From the NCBI GenBank assembly GCA_963729115.1, contig CAVSMR010000011.1:124001-188000 (forward strand): DNA of 64,000 nucleotides, in the 5' to 3' direction. A program made the translations under genes and the position numbers. The notes under the pieces were generated by a model, which was given only the letters and a program-made list of their open reading frames with translations, did not search any database and had not been told where the DNA came from. How positions within the stretch are numbered: position 1 is the first letter of the stretch; the number at the start of each line of letters is the position of its first letter. Source of the stretch: Actinophytocola sp963729115 (GTDB taxonomy: Bacteria; Actinomycetota; Actinomycetes; Mycobacteriales; Pseudonocardiaceae). This document shows positions 33,933-42,191 of the stretch, piece by piece.

Positions 33933-33997
33933 TGTCAGCGCCATGTCAGCGCGGCGTGGGCAGGTCTCAGCGCTCTGTCAGCCGGGCGGGCGAACGT
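33933..33997 (+). promoter_or_regulatory. SARP-type 11-bp direct repeats upstream of drrA
   Basis: TGTCAGC-like heptamers start at 33933, 33944, 33965 and 33976 (third copy TCTCAGC), so they lie 11, 21 and 11 bases apart, on one face of the helix. The last heptamer ends nine bases before GAACGT (33992-33997), a possible -10. SARP activators are known to bind heptamer direct repeats at 11-base spacing about 8 bases from the -10 box. A SARP gene lies tail to tail with drrB. Confidence 0.6.
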
Positions 33998-34004
33998 TGG
34001 TGGC

Positions 34005-34034
34005 ATGACCCACCGAAGGGGGAACCAACCATGA
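34005..34034 (+). CDS. Possible 9-residue leader peptide overlapping drrA
   Basis: ATG at 34005 encodes MTHRRGNQP and ends in a TGA that overlaps the drrA ATG (ATGA, 34031-34034). The drrA ribosome binding site GAAGGGGG lies inside it, so its translation could expose or couple the drrA start. No ribosome binding site is seen for the leader itself, but the -10 candidate at 33992 would make it leaderless. It may be chance. Confidence 0.3.
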   Translation: MTHRRGNQP

Positions 34035-35008
34035 ACCACGCCGTGCTGGCCGAGGGACTGGCCAAACGGTTCGGCGAGACGACCGCGCTCGCCGGCGTCG
34101 ACCTGGCGGTGCGCACCGGGACCGTGCTGGGCCTGCTCGGGCCGAACGGTGCCGGGAAGACGACCGCCGTGCGGATCCTGACCACGCTGCTGCGGCCGGA
34201 CGCCGGCCACGCCGAGGTGTGCGGCTACGACGTCGTGCGCGACGCGCACCAGGTCCGGCAGCTCATCGGGCTCACCGGGCAGTACGCCTCGGTCGACGAG
34301 ATGCTCACCGGCATCGAGAACCTGCAGCTGATCGGCCGGCTGCTCGGCCTGCCCCGCCCGGAGGCCAAGCGCCGCGCCCGCGAGCTGCTCGCGCAGTTCG
34401 ACCTGTCCGACGCCGCCAACCGCGCGGCCAAGACCTACTCCGGCGGTATGCGCCGCCGCCTCGACCTGGCGGCGAGCCTGGTCAGCCGGCCGCGCGTGCT
34501 GTTCCTCGACGAGCCGACCACCGGGCTGGACCCGCGCAGCCGGCTCGACATGTGGCAGATCGTGCGCGACCTGGTGACCGACGGCGTCACGGTGCTGCTC
34601 ACGACGCAGTACCTCGACGAGGCCGACCAGCTCGCCCACGAGATCGCGGTCGTCGACCACGGCCGCGTCATCGCGACCGGGACGCCGGCCCAGCTCAAGG
34701 CCCGCACCGGCGCGCAGCCGCTCGTCGTGCGCCCGGCCGACCCGGCCGACCTGCCGATCGTGCTGTCCGTCGTGCGCGACGTGACGGCCGCCGACCCGGT
34801 CGTCGAGGGGTCGACCGTGACGGCGTCGGTGACCGACCCGGGCCTGCTGCCCGCGATCGTGCGCCGCCTCGACGACGCCCAGGTCCTGGTCGCCGAGCTC
34901 GCCCTGCGCGACGCGAGCCTCGACGAGGTCTTCCTCGGCCTCACCGGCCACCGCGCCGCCGACGCTGCCACCAGCGGCCAGCCCGAGACGGAAGGAGTCC
35001 CGGCATGA
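34031..35008 (+). CDS. drrA: DrrA-type ABC transporter ATP-binding protein
   Basis: The protein has 325 aa. Walker A is GPNGAGKTT (37-45), the signature YSGGMRRRLDLA (about 138-149) and Walker B LFLDEPTTGLDPRSR. The C-terminal 80 residues form the DUF4162-like extension found in daunorubicin-resistance exporters. It powers the DrrB permease encoded next, with start and stop overlapping (ATGA). The pair exports drugs, lipids or other hydrophobic compounds. The substrate cannot be told here. Confidence 0.9.
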   Translation: MNHAVLAEGLAKRFGETTALAGVDLAVRTGTVLGLLGPNGAGKTTAVRILTTLLRPDAGHAEVCGYDVVRDAHQVRQLIGLTGQYASVDEMLTGIENLQLIGRLLGLPRPEAKRRARELLAQFDLSDAANRAAKTYSGGMRRRLDLAASLVSRPRVLFLDEPTTGLDPRSRLDMWQIVRDLVTDGVTVLLTTQYLDEADQLAHEIAVVDHGRVIATGTPAQLKARTGAQPLVVRPADPADLPIVLSVVRDVTAADPVVEGSTVTASVTDPGLLPAIVRRLDDAQVLVAELALRDASLDEVFLGLTGHRAADAATSGQPETEGVPA

Positions 35009-35823
35009 CGACCACGACCATGACCACCACCCTTGGCCCGGTGCCGGTGGCCCCGCGCGCCCGCCCCTTCGAGGGCCTCGTGCAGAGCGTGACGCTGTCC
35101 TGGCGCACGCTCGTGCAGATCAAGCACAACCCGATGGAGCTGATCGACTTCTCGATCCAGCCGATCATGTTCCTGCTGCTGTTCACCTACGTGTTCGGCG
35201 GCGCGATCTCGGGCACCACCGGCGACTACCTGACGTTCGCGCTGCCCGGGATCATCGTGCAGAACAGTTTGTTCGGCACGCTCAACACCGGTGTCGGGCT
35301 CAACACCGACCTCACCAAGGGCGTGTTCGACCGGCTGCGCGCGCTGCCGATCGCGCGCTGGTCGCCGCTCGCCGGGCGGATCGCGGCGGACATGGTCAAG
35401 CAGGCGTGGGCGATGGCGCTCCTGCTCGGCCTCGGCGCGATCATGGGCTTCCGGGTCGGCACCGGCGTGGCGGGCGTGCTCGGGGCGTTCGGCCTGATGC
35501 TGGTGTTCGCGATGGCGTTCTCGTGGATCTCGGTGCTCGTCGGCATGCTCGTCAACGAGCCGGAGAAGGTCATGATCTTCGGGTTCGCGGTCATGTTCCC
35601 GCTGACGTTCGTGAGCAACGCGTTCGTGCCGACCGACACGATGCCGGGCTGGCTGCAGGGCTGGGTCGACATCAACCCGGTCACGCAGCTGGCCGACACG
35701 ATCCGCGGCCTGCTGGTCGGGGGGCCGGTGGCGGGCCCGGGCGCCGCGTCGCTGCTGTGGGCGGCGGGGATCCTGGTGGTGTTCGCACCGCTCGCGGTCC
35801 GCGCGTTCAAGCGGCGGGTGTGA
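35005..35823 (+). CDS. drrB: DrrB-type ABC-2 exporter permease
   Basis: The protein has 272 aa with six predicted membrane segments typical of ABC-2 permeases, from about residue 45 to 265. Family stretches include FSIQPIMFLLLFTYVFGGAI and PLTFVSNAFVPTDTMPGWLQ, the conserved region near the fifth segment. It forms the channel for DrrA. It overlaps the 3' end of the convergent SARP gene by 17 bases. Confidence 0.9.
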   Translation: MTTTTMTTTLGPVPVAPRARPFEGLVQSVTLSWRTLVQIKHNPMELIDFSIQPIMFLLLFTYVFGGAISGTTGDYLTFALPGIIVQNSLFGTLNTGVGLNTDLTKGVFDRLRALPIARWSPLAGRIAADMVKQAWAMALLLGLGAIMGFRVGTGVAGVLGAFGLMLVFAMAFSWISVLVGMLVNEPEKVMIFGFAVMFPLTFVSNAFVPTDTMPGWLQGWVDINPVTQLADTIRGLLVGGPVAGPGAASLLWAAGILVVFAPLAVRAFKRRV

Positions 35824-38800
35824 GCCCGGCCAGCTCCCGCACGGTCTCGATCGTGGTCTCCAGGCCACGCGCGTACGACTCGGCGTACTGCTCGTCGCCG
35901 AGCTCGGCGCGCGTGGCCTGCTCCACGCGCACGGCGTCCTCATTGGACAGATCCGGCCCGCCGCGCACCGCCACGCCGGCGCCGAGCAGTGCCGCCGCGT
36001 GCGCGGCGTCGCCGCGGGCCAGCGCCGTGTCCGCCACACCGACCAGGACGTGCGCGATCACGGGTGCGTCCTGGGACCGCAGCGCCCAGTCCAGCGCCTC
36101 CGCGTGCAGCCCGGCGGCCGCCTCCTGGTCGCCCCGCGCGGCGGCCAGGAACCCCCGCGACGTGGCGACCACCGCCCGGAACTGCGGCGCCACCGTCGTG
36201 TGCGCGGCCACCTCGTGCGCCCGCGCGAGCTCGGTGCCGGCCAGCGCCAGCTCGCCGCGCCGGCGCGCGAAGTCGCCGCTCGCGTGCGCCACGCCGGCCA
36301 GCGACTCCGGCAGCCCGGTGCGGTCGGCGTCGCGGCGGGCCCGCACCAGCTCGGCCCGCGCGTCCTCGTGCCGGCCGAGCCTCGACAGCATCGAGGCGAG
36401 CCGCAGCCGGTAGGCGACGAGGTCCTCGTTGGTGGCCAGCTGCGAGAACAACGCGATGGCCTCCCGGTACATGTCGATCGCACCGTCGATCTCGCCGCGC
36501 CACGCCATCAGGTCGGCGAGCGAGCACAGGGAGAACGACATCCCCCAGCGCTCGCCCAGCTCGCGGAACGCCGCGAGCCCGCCACGGAAGTCCGCCTCCG
36601 CCTGGTCGTGCCTGCGGCCGGCGTTGAGCACCGCGTGCGCACGCATCACGAGCGCCGTGCCGCGCACCCACGGGTCGCCGTCCTCGGCCAGCTCGTCCAT
36701 CGCGCCCATCGCGTCCTCGGCGATCTCGAACGCGGTCCCGCCGTAGGTGCCGAGCACCTTCTCGAGCGGGCCGATCAGCCGCAGCAGCGGGTGCTCCGGC
36801 CGCTCGACGCGCTCGGCGAGCGCGACCGCCTCGGCGAACCAGCCGACCGCGCGGCCCTGGTCGCGCAGCCCGTCGATGGCGAGGAGGGCACCGAGCGCGT
36901 AGGTCAGCGCGCGGTCGTACACCGACGCCTCCCCCGGCATCGCCAGCACGTCGCCGGCCAGCTCGCCGCCCTCCACCTTGTGCCCGTGCACCCACCAGTA
37001 CCAGCCCACGTTCGCGACGAACCAGCACGCCGAGGCGGCGTCGCCCGCGGCGATCGCGACGCGCAGCCCGGCGTTGATGTTGTCGTTCTCCTCGTCCAGC
37101 CGAGCCAGCCACTCGAGCTGCTCGCCGCGGCGCAGGTGCGGGTCGGCGGTCTCGGCCAGCCTGCCGAAGAACTCGACGTGCGCCCGGCGGGTGCGGTCCA
37201 GGTCGCCCGCCGCCGCGAGCCGCTCGACACCGTAGGCCTTGATCGTCTCCAGCAGCCGGTAGCGGCCACCGCCGGTGAGCACCACGAGCGACTTGTCCAC
37301 CAGCGAGGACAGCAGGTCGAGCACGTCCTCGCCGGGCAGGTCCCCGCCCGCGCACACGTACTCGGCGGCCTCCAGCGTGGCGCCACCGGAGAACACGGCC
37401 AGGCGACGCAGCAGCATCCGCTCGGGGTCGTCGAGCAGCTCCCAGCTCCAGTCCACGACCGCCCGCAGCGTCTGGTGGCGCGGCAGGGCCAGCCGGCTGC
37501 CCCCGGTGAGCAGCCGGAACCGGTCGTCCAGCCGGGTCGCGACCTGCTCGGGCGAGAGCGTGCGCAGCCGGGCCGCGGCCAGCTCGATGGCCAGCGGCAT
37601 GCCGTCCAGCGCGCGGCAGATGTGGATCATGTGCAGGGCGGTGCGGTCGTCGACCGTGAAGTCCGGCCGCACGGCGCCCGCCCGGTCGGCGAGCAGGCGC
37701 ATCGAGGGGTAGGTCATCGCCTCGTCGCGGGACGCGCCGGCCGGCGGCAGCGGCAGCGGGTCGACCGGCCACAGCGTCTCCCCCGTGATGCCGAGCGGCT
37801 CCCGGCTCGTGGCCAGGATGCGCAGCCCCGCGCACTCGCCGAGCAGCCGGTTCGCGAGCGCGGCGGCCGCCCCGATGAGGTGCTCGCAGTTGTCCAGCAC
37901 GAGCAGCAGCGAGCGGGTGGACAGGGCGGCCGCGAGCCGGTCGATCGGTTCGGTCAGCTCGCCGGGGTTGCTCAGCGCCGGGCCGGTGGCGACCAGGGCG
38001 TGCCCGCGCAGGCCGAGCGCGGCGAGCACCGCCTGCGGCAGGTCCGCGGCGTCGGTCACCGGCGCCAGCTCGACGAGCCACACGTCGCGGACGCGGTCGA
38101 GCAGCGCGCGGGCCACCTCGGTGGCGAGCCGGGTCTTGCCGGACCCGCCGGGCCCGGTGAGCGTCACCAGCCGTGCCTCGCCGACCATCTCGGACACCCG
38201 GGCGAGGTCCTTGTCGCGGCCGACGAAGCTGGTGAGCGCGGCCCGCAGGTTCGTGTGCGGCCGGTCCTGGCGCGGCGCGTCACCCTGCAGGATCGACAGG
38301 TGCAGGGCGGCGAGGTCGGCGGACGGGTCGGCGCCGAGCTCGTCGGCCAGCGCGGCACGGAGCCGGGCGTAGACGGCGAGCGCGGCACCCGTGCGGCCGG
38401 ACCGGGCGAGCGCGCGCATCAGCAGCCCGGCGAACCGCTCGTGCAACGGGTGCTCGGCGACCAGCGACTCGAGCTCGGCGACGAGGTCGCTCTGGTGCGC
38501 GACCAGGTCGGCCTCGATGCGATCGCCAAGCGCGACGAGCCGCAGCTCGGCCAGCCGGGCCAGCGGCGCCTGCGCGAACGCGGCGTCGGCGACGTCGGCG
38601 AGCGCGGGTCCGCGCCACAGGGCGATCGCCTCGCGCAGCGTGCGGGCCGCGCGGCCCGGTTCGCCGGCGAGCTCGGCGTGGCCCTGCGCCGCGAGGCGCT
38701 CGAACCGGTACAGGTCGACCGCGTGCGGCGGCACGGCGAGCTGGTAGCCGGCCGGTGCCGACTCGACGACCGGCTCGGGCAGCACCCGGCGCAGCCGGGA

Positions 38801-39001
38801 GACCAGCGCCTGCAACGCGTTCCCCGCCTCGGCCGGCGGCTCCGCGCCCCAGACGCCGTCGATGAGCCGCGCGGTGGTCACCACGCGGCCGGGGTCCAGC
38901 GCCAGCAGGACCAGCAGCGTGCGCAACCGCGCGCCGGTGATCTCCACCGGCACGCCGTTTTCGGCCTGGACTTCCACCGGACCGAGCAACGAGATCCGCA
39001 C
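35807..39001 (-). CDS. AfsR-type SARP regulator: wHTH-BTAD-AAA-TPR
   Basis: The protein has 1064 aa. Residues 1-95 form an OmpR-type winged helix (MRISLLGPVEV ... GNALQALVSRLRRVL) and 96-240 a bacterial transcriptional activation domain. An NB-ARC-type ATPase follows with Walker A GPGGSGKT (283-290) and Walker B LLVLDNCEHL. The C-terminal 450 residues are TPR-like. Family knowledge: these large SARPs activate secondary-metabolite and export genes by binding 11-base direct repeats. Such repeats stand upstream of drrA, whose operon is convergent with this gene. The GTG start matches the conserved family N-terminus. Confidence 0.9.
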   Translation of the reverse strand: MRISLLGPVEVQAENGVPVEITGARLRTLLVLLALDPGRVVTTARLIDGVWGAEPPAEAGNALQALVSRLRRVLPEPVVESAPAGYQLAVPPHAVDLYRFERLAAQGHAELAGEPGRAARTLREAIALWRGPALADVADAAFAQAPLARLAELRLVALGDRIEADLVAHQSDLVAELESLVAEHPLHERFAGLLMRALARSGRTGAALAVYARLRAALADELGADPSADLAALHLSILQGDAPRQDRPHTNLRAALTSFVGRDKDLARVSEMVGEARLVTLTGPGGSGKTRLATEVARALLDRVRDVWLVELAPVTDAADLPQAVLAALGLRGHALVATGPALSNPGELTEPIDRLAAALSTRSLLLVLDNCEHLIGAAAALANRLLGECAGLRILATSREPLGITGETLWPVDPLPLPPAGASRDEAMTYPSMRLLADRAGAVRPDFTVDDRTALHMIHICRALDGMPLAIELAAARLRTLSPEQVATRLDDRFRLLTGGSRLALPRHQTLRAVVDWSWELLDDPERMLLRRLAVFSGGATLEAAEYVCAGGDLPGEDVLDLLSSLVDKSLVVLTGGGRYRLLETIKAYGVERLAAAGDLDRTRRAHVEFFGRLAETADPHLRRGEQLEWLARLDEENDNINAGLRVAIAAGDAASACWFVANVGWYWWVHGHKVEGGELAGDVLAMPGEASVYDRALTYALGALLAIDGLRDQGRAVGWFAEAVALAERVERPEHPLLRLIGPLEKVLGTYGGTAFEIAEDAMGAMDELAEDGDPWVRGTALVMRAHAVLNAGRRHDQAEADFRGGLAAFRELGERWGMSFSLCSLADLMAWRGEIDGAIDMYREAIALFSQLATNEDLVAYRLRLASMLSRLGRHEDARAELVRARRDADRTGLPESLAGVAHASGDFARRRGELALAGTELARAHEVAAHTTVAPQFRAVVATSRGFLAAARGDQEAAAGLHAEALDWALRSQDAPVIAHVLVGVADTALARGDAAHAAALLGAGVAVRGGPDLSNEDAVRVEQATRAELGDEQYAESYARGLETTIETVRELAGLTPAA

Positions 39002-39045
39002 GTGTCGATTCTGCCTTCTCCCGCGGACATGGCAGGCTGGCGGGC

Positions 39046-39999
39046 GTGAGTGGTCACCTTGCGCTGCTGGACTCGGCCAGCCTGTACTTCCGCGCCTACT
39101 TCGCGACCGTCCGGTCACTGCCCGACGCGATGACCGCCCCGGACGGTACGCCGATCAACGCCGTCCGCGGGTTCGCCGACATGATCGCCCGCATCCTCAC
39201 CGAGCGGAAGCCGGCGCGGCTGGTGGCCTGCCTGGACGCGGACTGGCGGCCGGCGTTCCGGGTGAACGCGCTGCCCTCGTACAAGGCGCACCGCGTGGCC
39301 GACCCGAAGAACAACATCGAGGAGGTGCCGGACACGCTGACGCCCCAGGTGCCGATCATCCTCGACCTGCTGGACGCGGTCGGCATCGCCACCGCCGAGG
39401 CGGCCGGCTACGAGGCCGACGACGTGATCGGCACGCTCGCGCATCGCGAGGCCACCGACCCGGTGGAGGTCGTCTCCGGCGACCGGGACCTGTTCCAGGT
39501 GGTGCGCGACGAGCCGACCCCGGTGTCGATCGTGTACGTCGGCCGCGGCTGGGCGAAGGCGGAGGTGCTCGGCCCGCGCGAGCTCGCCGCACGCTACGAC
39601 CTGCCGGCGGCGAACCCCGGCCCGGCGTACGCGGACATGGCGCTGCTGCGCGGCGACCCGTCCGACGGGTTGCCGGGCGTGACGGGCGTCGGGGAGAAGA
39701 CCGCGGCGAAGCTGATCACCCGGTTCGGCTCGCTCGAGGGCCTGCTCGCGGCCGCGGCGGCCGACGACAAGCTGGTGCCGCTGCGGGTGAAGGAGGCGCT
39801 GCGCGACGCCGCGCCCTACGTCGCCGCGGCACCGCTCGTGGTCCGCGTCGCGGTCGACGCCGACATCGTGATGGACCGCCCGGACGTGGTGCCGGCGCAG
39901 CCGCGCGACCTCGACCGGGTGCGGGCGCTGCAGGAGAAGTGGGACCTCAGCACGTCGGTGGACCGGCTGCTCGCCGCGCTGCCCGGCTCACGCGCCTAG
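39046..39999 (+). CDS. 5'-3' exonuclease (Pol I N-terminal-domain type)
   Basis: The protein has 317 aa and is a stand-alone FEN-like nuclease. Acidic metal-binding residues occur in LLDSASLYFRAYF (7-19), CLDADW, GYEADDVIGTLA and VVSGDRDLFQVV. The helix-3-turn-helix DNA-binding motif is PSDGLPGVTGVGEKTAAKLI (about 205-224). It would remove primers or flaps during replication and repair. It starts with GTG, with no clear Shine-Dalgarno, and is divergent from the SARP gene (44 bases between starts). Confidence 0.9.
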   Translation: MSGHLALLDSASLYFRAYFATVRSLPDAMTAPDGTPINAVRGFADMIARILTERKPARLVACLDADWRPAFRVNALPSYKAHRVADPKNNIEEVPDTLTPQVPIILDLLDAVGIATAEAAGYEADDVIGTLAHREATDPVEVVSGDRDLFQVVRDEPTPVSIVYVGRGWAKAEVLGPRELAARYDLPAANPGPAYADMALLRGDPSDGLPGVTGVGEKTAAKLITRFGSLEGLLAAAAADDKLVPLRVKEALRDAAPYVAAAPLVVRVAVDADIVMDRPDVVPAQPRDLDRVRALQEKWDLSTSVDRLLAALPGSRA

Positions 40000-40101
40000 C
40001 GCGAAGTCCGTCAGGTCGGGGCCCTCCGGTTCGTCCGGCCCGCAGCCCACGGTGAGCACGGCCGCGATCGCGAGCAGGGCCGCGAGGAGCACGCGCCGCA
40101 C
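39988..40101 (-). CDS. Very small putative lipoprotein (37 aa)
   Basis: A 37-codon gene starts at GTG 40101 and ends at 39988. It encodes RRVLLAALLAIAAVLTVGCG followed by a short Pro/Asp/Glu tail (PDEPEGPDLTDF). The basic start, hydrophobic core and VGC site look like a lipoprotein signal, though Thr at -3 is unusual. GAGG (40107-40110) is a weak ribosome binding site. It lies 26 bases downstream of the Eis-like gene on the same strand and overlaps the end of the exonuclease gene by 12 bases. Confidence 0.5.
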   Translation of the reverse strand: MRRVLLAALLAIAAVLTVGCGPDEPEGPDLTDFALGA

Positions 40102-40127
40102 CGTCGGACCTCGCTTTCCCCAGGGAG

Positions 40128-41357
40128 TCAGAACAAGCTACCGCACCAGGAGGGCCGGTCCGTCGCGAACAGCCGGTCGGCGGCGGCGAGCGCGGCCGGG
40201 TCGTGCGCGGTGAGCCGGCCGATCGCGGCGAGCGTCGACGGGCGCCAGGAGCCGAGGTACACCATGCCGAGCGTCTCCACCGTCATCGTGAGCGCGGCGG
40301 GCGCGTTCGTGGGATCCATCCCGTGTGGACTGATCAGGTAGCGGCCGGAGTTGCCGGGCAGCAGGCGATCCACGATCTCGACCACCACCGGGTCGGCCGG
40401 TCCGTACGTGCGGGCGGCGAGCGCGGCGGGCACGTCCACGACGCGGACCCACAGCTCGTCCTCCGGCTCGCTGCGGGCGGCGAAGAGGTCGACGAGCATG
40501 GCCTCGATGGGGTCGTCGAGCGGGCGGTAGTAGACGGTGACCTGCTCGACGAGGTCGATGCCGAGGAGGTAGCGCCACAGGTCGTTGGCCACCGCCTGGT
40601 CGAGCGCCTGGAAGTCGAGCACGACGAGGCCCGACCCGGTGTGCGGCTCGCCCGGAGTGAGCCCGCCCGGCCGGTAGGCGAGCCACCCGTCGATCGTCCC
40701 GCCGACCCCGCGGTGCACGGCGACGCGCAGGTACTCGTGCTTGCTGCGGCGCTCGTAGTTGAGCACCCACCAGGTCGGCGAGCGGCTCATCATGCCCGGG
40801 CGGGCCTGCTGCAGCGGTGGGTACGCCTCGGGCAGCAGGGTCAGCGCCTCGTCACCGCCGACCAGCCGCACCGTGCCGGCGGTCGGGACGTCGTCGCGCA
40901 GGCGGGCCCGGGCGGAGTTGACCTTGACCGTGCGCCCGACCGTGCCGAGGCCGTAGCCGAAGCGGCCGTAGATCGTCGGTTCGCTGGCGTGCAGGCCGGC
41001 GAGCGGCTCGGTCAGATCCTCGAGCTGGCGGCGCATCATCGCGGTGAGCGCACCCTGCCGGCGATGGTCGGCCCGCACCCCGACGGCGGTCACCGCGGCC
41101 ATCGGCACCTTCGCCCCGCCGGGCACGGTCATGCTCGCGCCGATCGAGGCGACGGTGCCGATCACGGTGTCCCCGGCGAAGGCGCCGTAGGTGCGGCCCG
41201 GCTCGTAGGTCCGGACCGTGGTGGCCCACTTCTCGTCGTCGACGGGCTCTTCGTGCAGCGCCTCGCGGAAGACGTCGTTGGAGGCGCGGAGCTCGTCGGC
41301 ACCGAGCACGCGGACGTCGAAGGCGGTCTCCCGGGCGGACACGAGTATCTGGCTCAC
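40128..41357 (-). CDS. Eis-like GNAT acetyltransferase
   Basis: The protein has 409 aa, the size of Eis proteins, which hold two GNAT domains and a sterol-carrier-like C-terminal domain. The acetyl-CoA loop VGVRADHRRQGALTAMMRRQ is at about 89-108, and TIYGRFGYGLGT follows near 125. The C-terminus ends in Phe, whose carboxylate acts as base in known Eis enzymes. Family knowledge: Eis acetylates aminoglycosides and some proteins at several amines. CACTAT on the minus strand lies six bases before the GTG start, so it may be leaderless. Confidence 0.85.
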   Translation of the reverse strand: MSQILVSARETAFDVRVLGADELRASNDVFREALHEEPVDDEKWATTVRTYEPGRTYGAFAGDTVIGTVASIGASMTVPGGAKVPMAAVTAVGVRADHRRQGALTAMMRRQLEDLTEPLAGLHASEPTIYGRFGYGLGTVGRTVKVNSARARLRDDVPTAGTVRLVGGDEALTLLPEAYPPLQQARPGMMSRSPTWWVLNYERRSKHEYLRVAVHRGVGGTIDGWLAYRPGGLTPGEPHTGSGLVVLDFQALDQAVANDLWRYLLGIDLVEQVTVYYRPLDDPIEAMLVDLFAARSEPEDELWVRVVDVPAALAARTYGPADPVVVEIVDRLLPGNSGRYLISPHGMDPTNAPAALTMTVETLGMVYLGSWRPSTLAAIGRLTAHDPAALAAADRLFATDRPSWCGSLF

Positions 41358-41429
41358 CGCCCGATAGTGCCTTTCCGGACCCGAACCCGCGACCGATTAC
41401 TTTCCGGCCCGCGCGGTGGCTCTCCGGCG

Positions 41430-42080
41430 CTAGTTGCCGCCTTCGGGGGTGGCGACCTCGTACTGGCCGTCGTTGTTGACGACGGTGATCTTGACGGTCT
41501 GCTCCTCGTCGCGGATGGTCACCTTGCACTCGAAGGTGTTGCCCTGCTTGACCTCTTCGTCAGCCGGACAGTCCACTTTGGAAATATCGTCGGCGGGCTC
41601 GTTGTAGTTCTCGACGAGGATCTTCTTCACGCCGTTGTCACCTTCGAGGGCGGCCTCGTCGAAGACCTTCTTCGTCAGGAAGCCCGGCGTCACGAAGCCG
41701 AGCACGCCGAACACGCCGGCCGCGAGCACCACGATCACCACGACGACCCAGATCCACGCGCTGCCGCCCTTCTTCGGCGGCGGGCCGTAAGGCGACTGGC
41801 CCGGGTAGCCGGGCTGCTGGCCGTACGCGCCGTAGGGCTGCTGCTGTTGCTGCTGGTAGGGATACTGCTGCGTCGGCTGCTGCTGCTGGCCGTACCCACC
41901 GTAGGGCTGCTGCGACGGATCCGGCTGACCGTACGGCTGCTGCGGCTGCCCGTAGCCCTGACCCGGTGTCTGCTCCGGGAACCCGCCGGACGGCGTGCCG
42001 GGGGTCGGCGCGCCGCCGTAGGGTTGCTGTCCCCACTGCTGCGGGTCGTTCCCACCGGGAGGCCCATAGGGGCTCGTCAT
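41430..42080 (-). CDS. Membrane protein with Gln/Pro/Gly/Tyr-rich N-terminus and DUF4333 domain
   Basis: The protein has 216 aa. Residues 1-105 are low-complexity repeats such as QQPYGGYGQQQQ, probably disordered in the cytosol. One membrane helix follows (about 110-132), then an outside DUF4333 domain with two conserved cysteines (VDCPADEEVKQGNTFECKV) likely disulfide-bonded. The function is unknown. The same layout is seen in the protein at 63183, with a different outside domain. Confidence 0.8.
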   Translation of the reverse strand: MTSPYGPPGGNDPQQWGQQPYGGAPTPGTPSGGFPEQTPGQGYGQPQQPYGQPDPSQQPYGGYGQQQQPTQQYPYQQQQQQPYGAYGQQPGYPGQSPYGPPPKKGGSAWIWVVVVIVVLAAGVFGVLGFVTPGFLTKKVFDEAALEGDNGVKKILVENYNEPADDISKVDCPADEEVKQGNTFECKVTIRDEEQTVKITVVNNDGQYEVATPEGGN

Positions 42081-42191
42081 CTCTCGCCTCCGCGCACTCG
42101 GGTCTGGTCTCGCGCGATCAAACCATATCGGCAGGTGAACATCCCGTGTGCGCCGCCACGTGATTGCCAGCCATCTGGCGCAAGGTAGGGG

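Noticed and set aside
32742..34004. Rightward frame opposite the M24 peptidase gene
   Set aside because: No domain and no start signals; only its last nine codons are discussed, as a possible drrA leader.
35999..39049. 1016-codon rightward frame opposite the SARP gene
   Set aside because: The opposite strand encodes all recognisable domains (winged helix, BTAD, ATPase, TPR). This frame is Arg/Gln/Val-rich noise.
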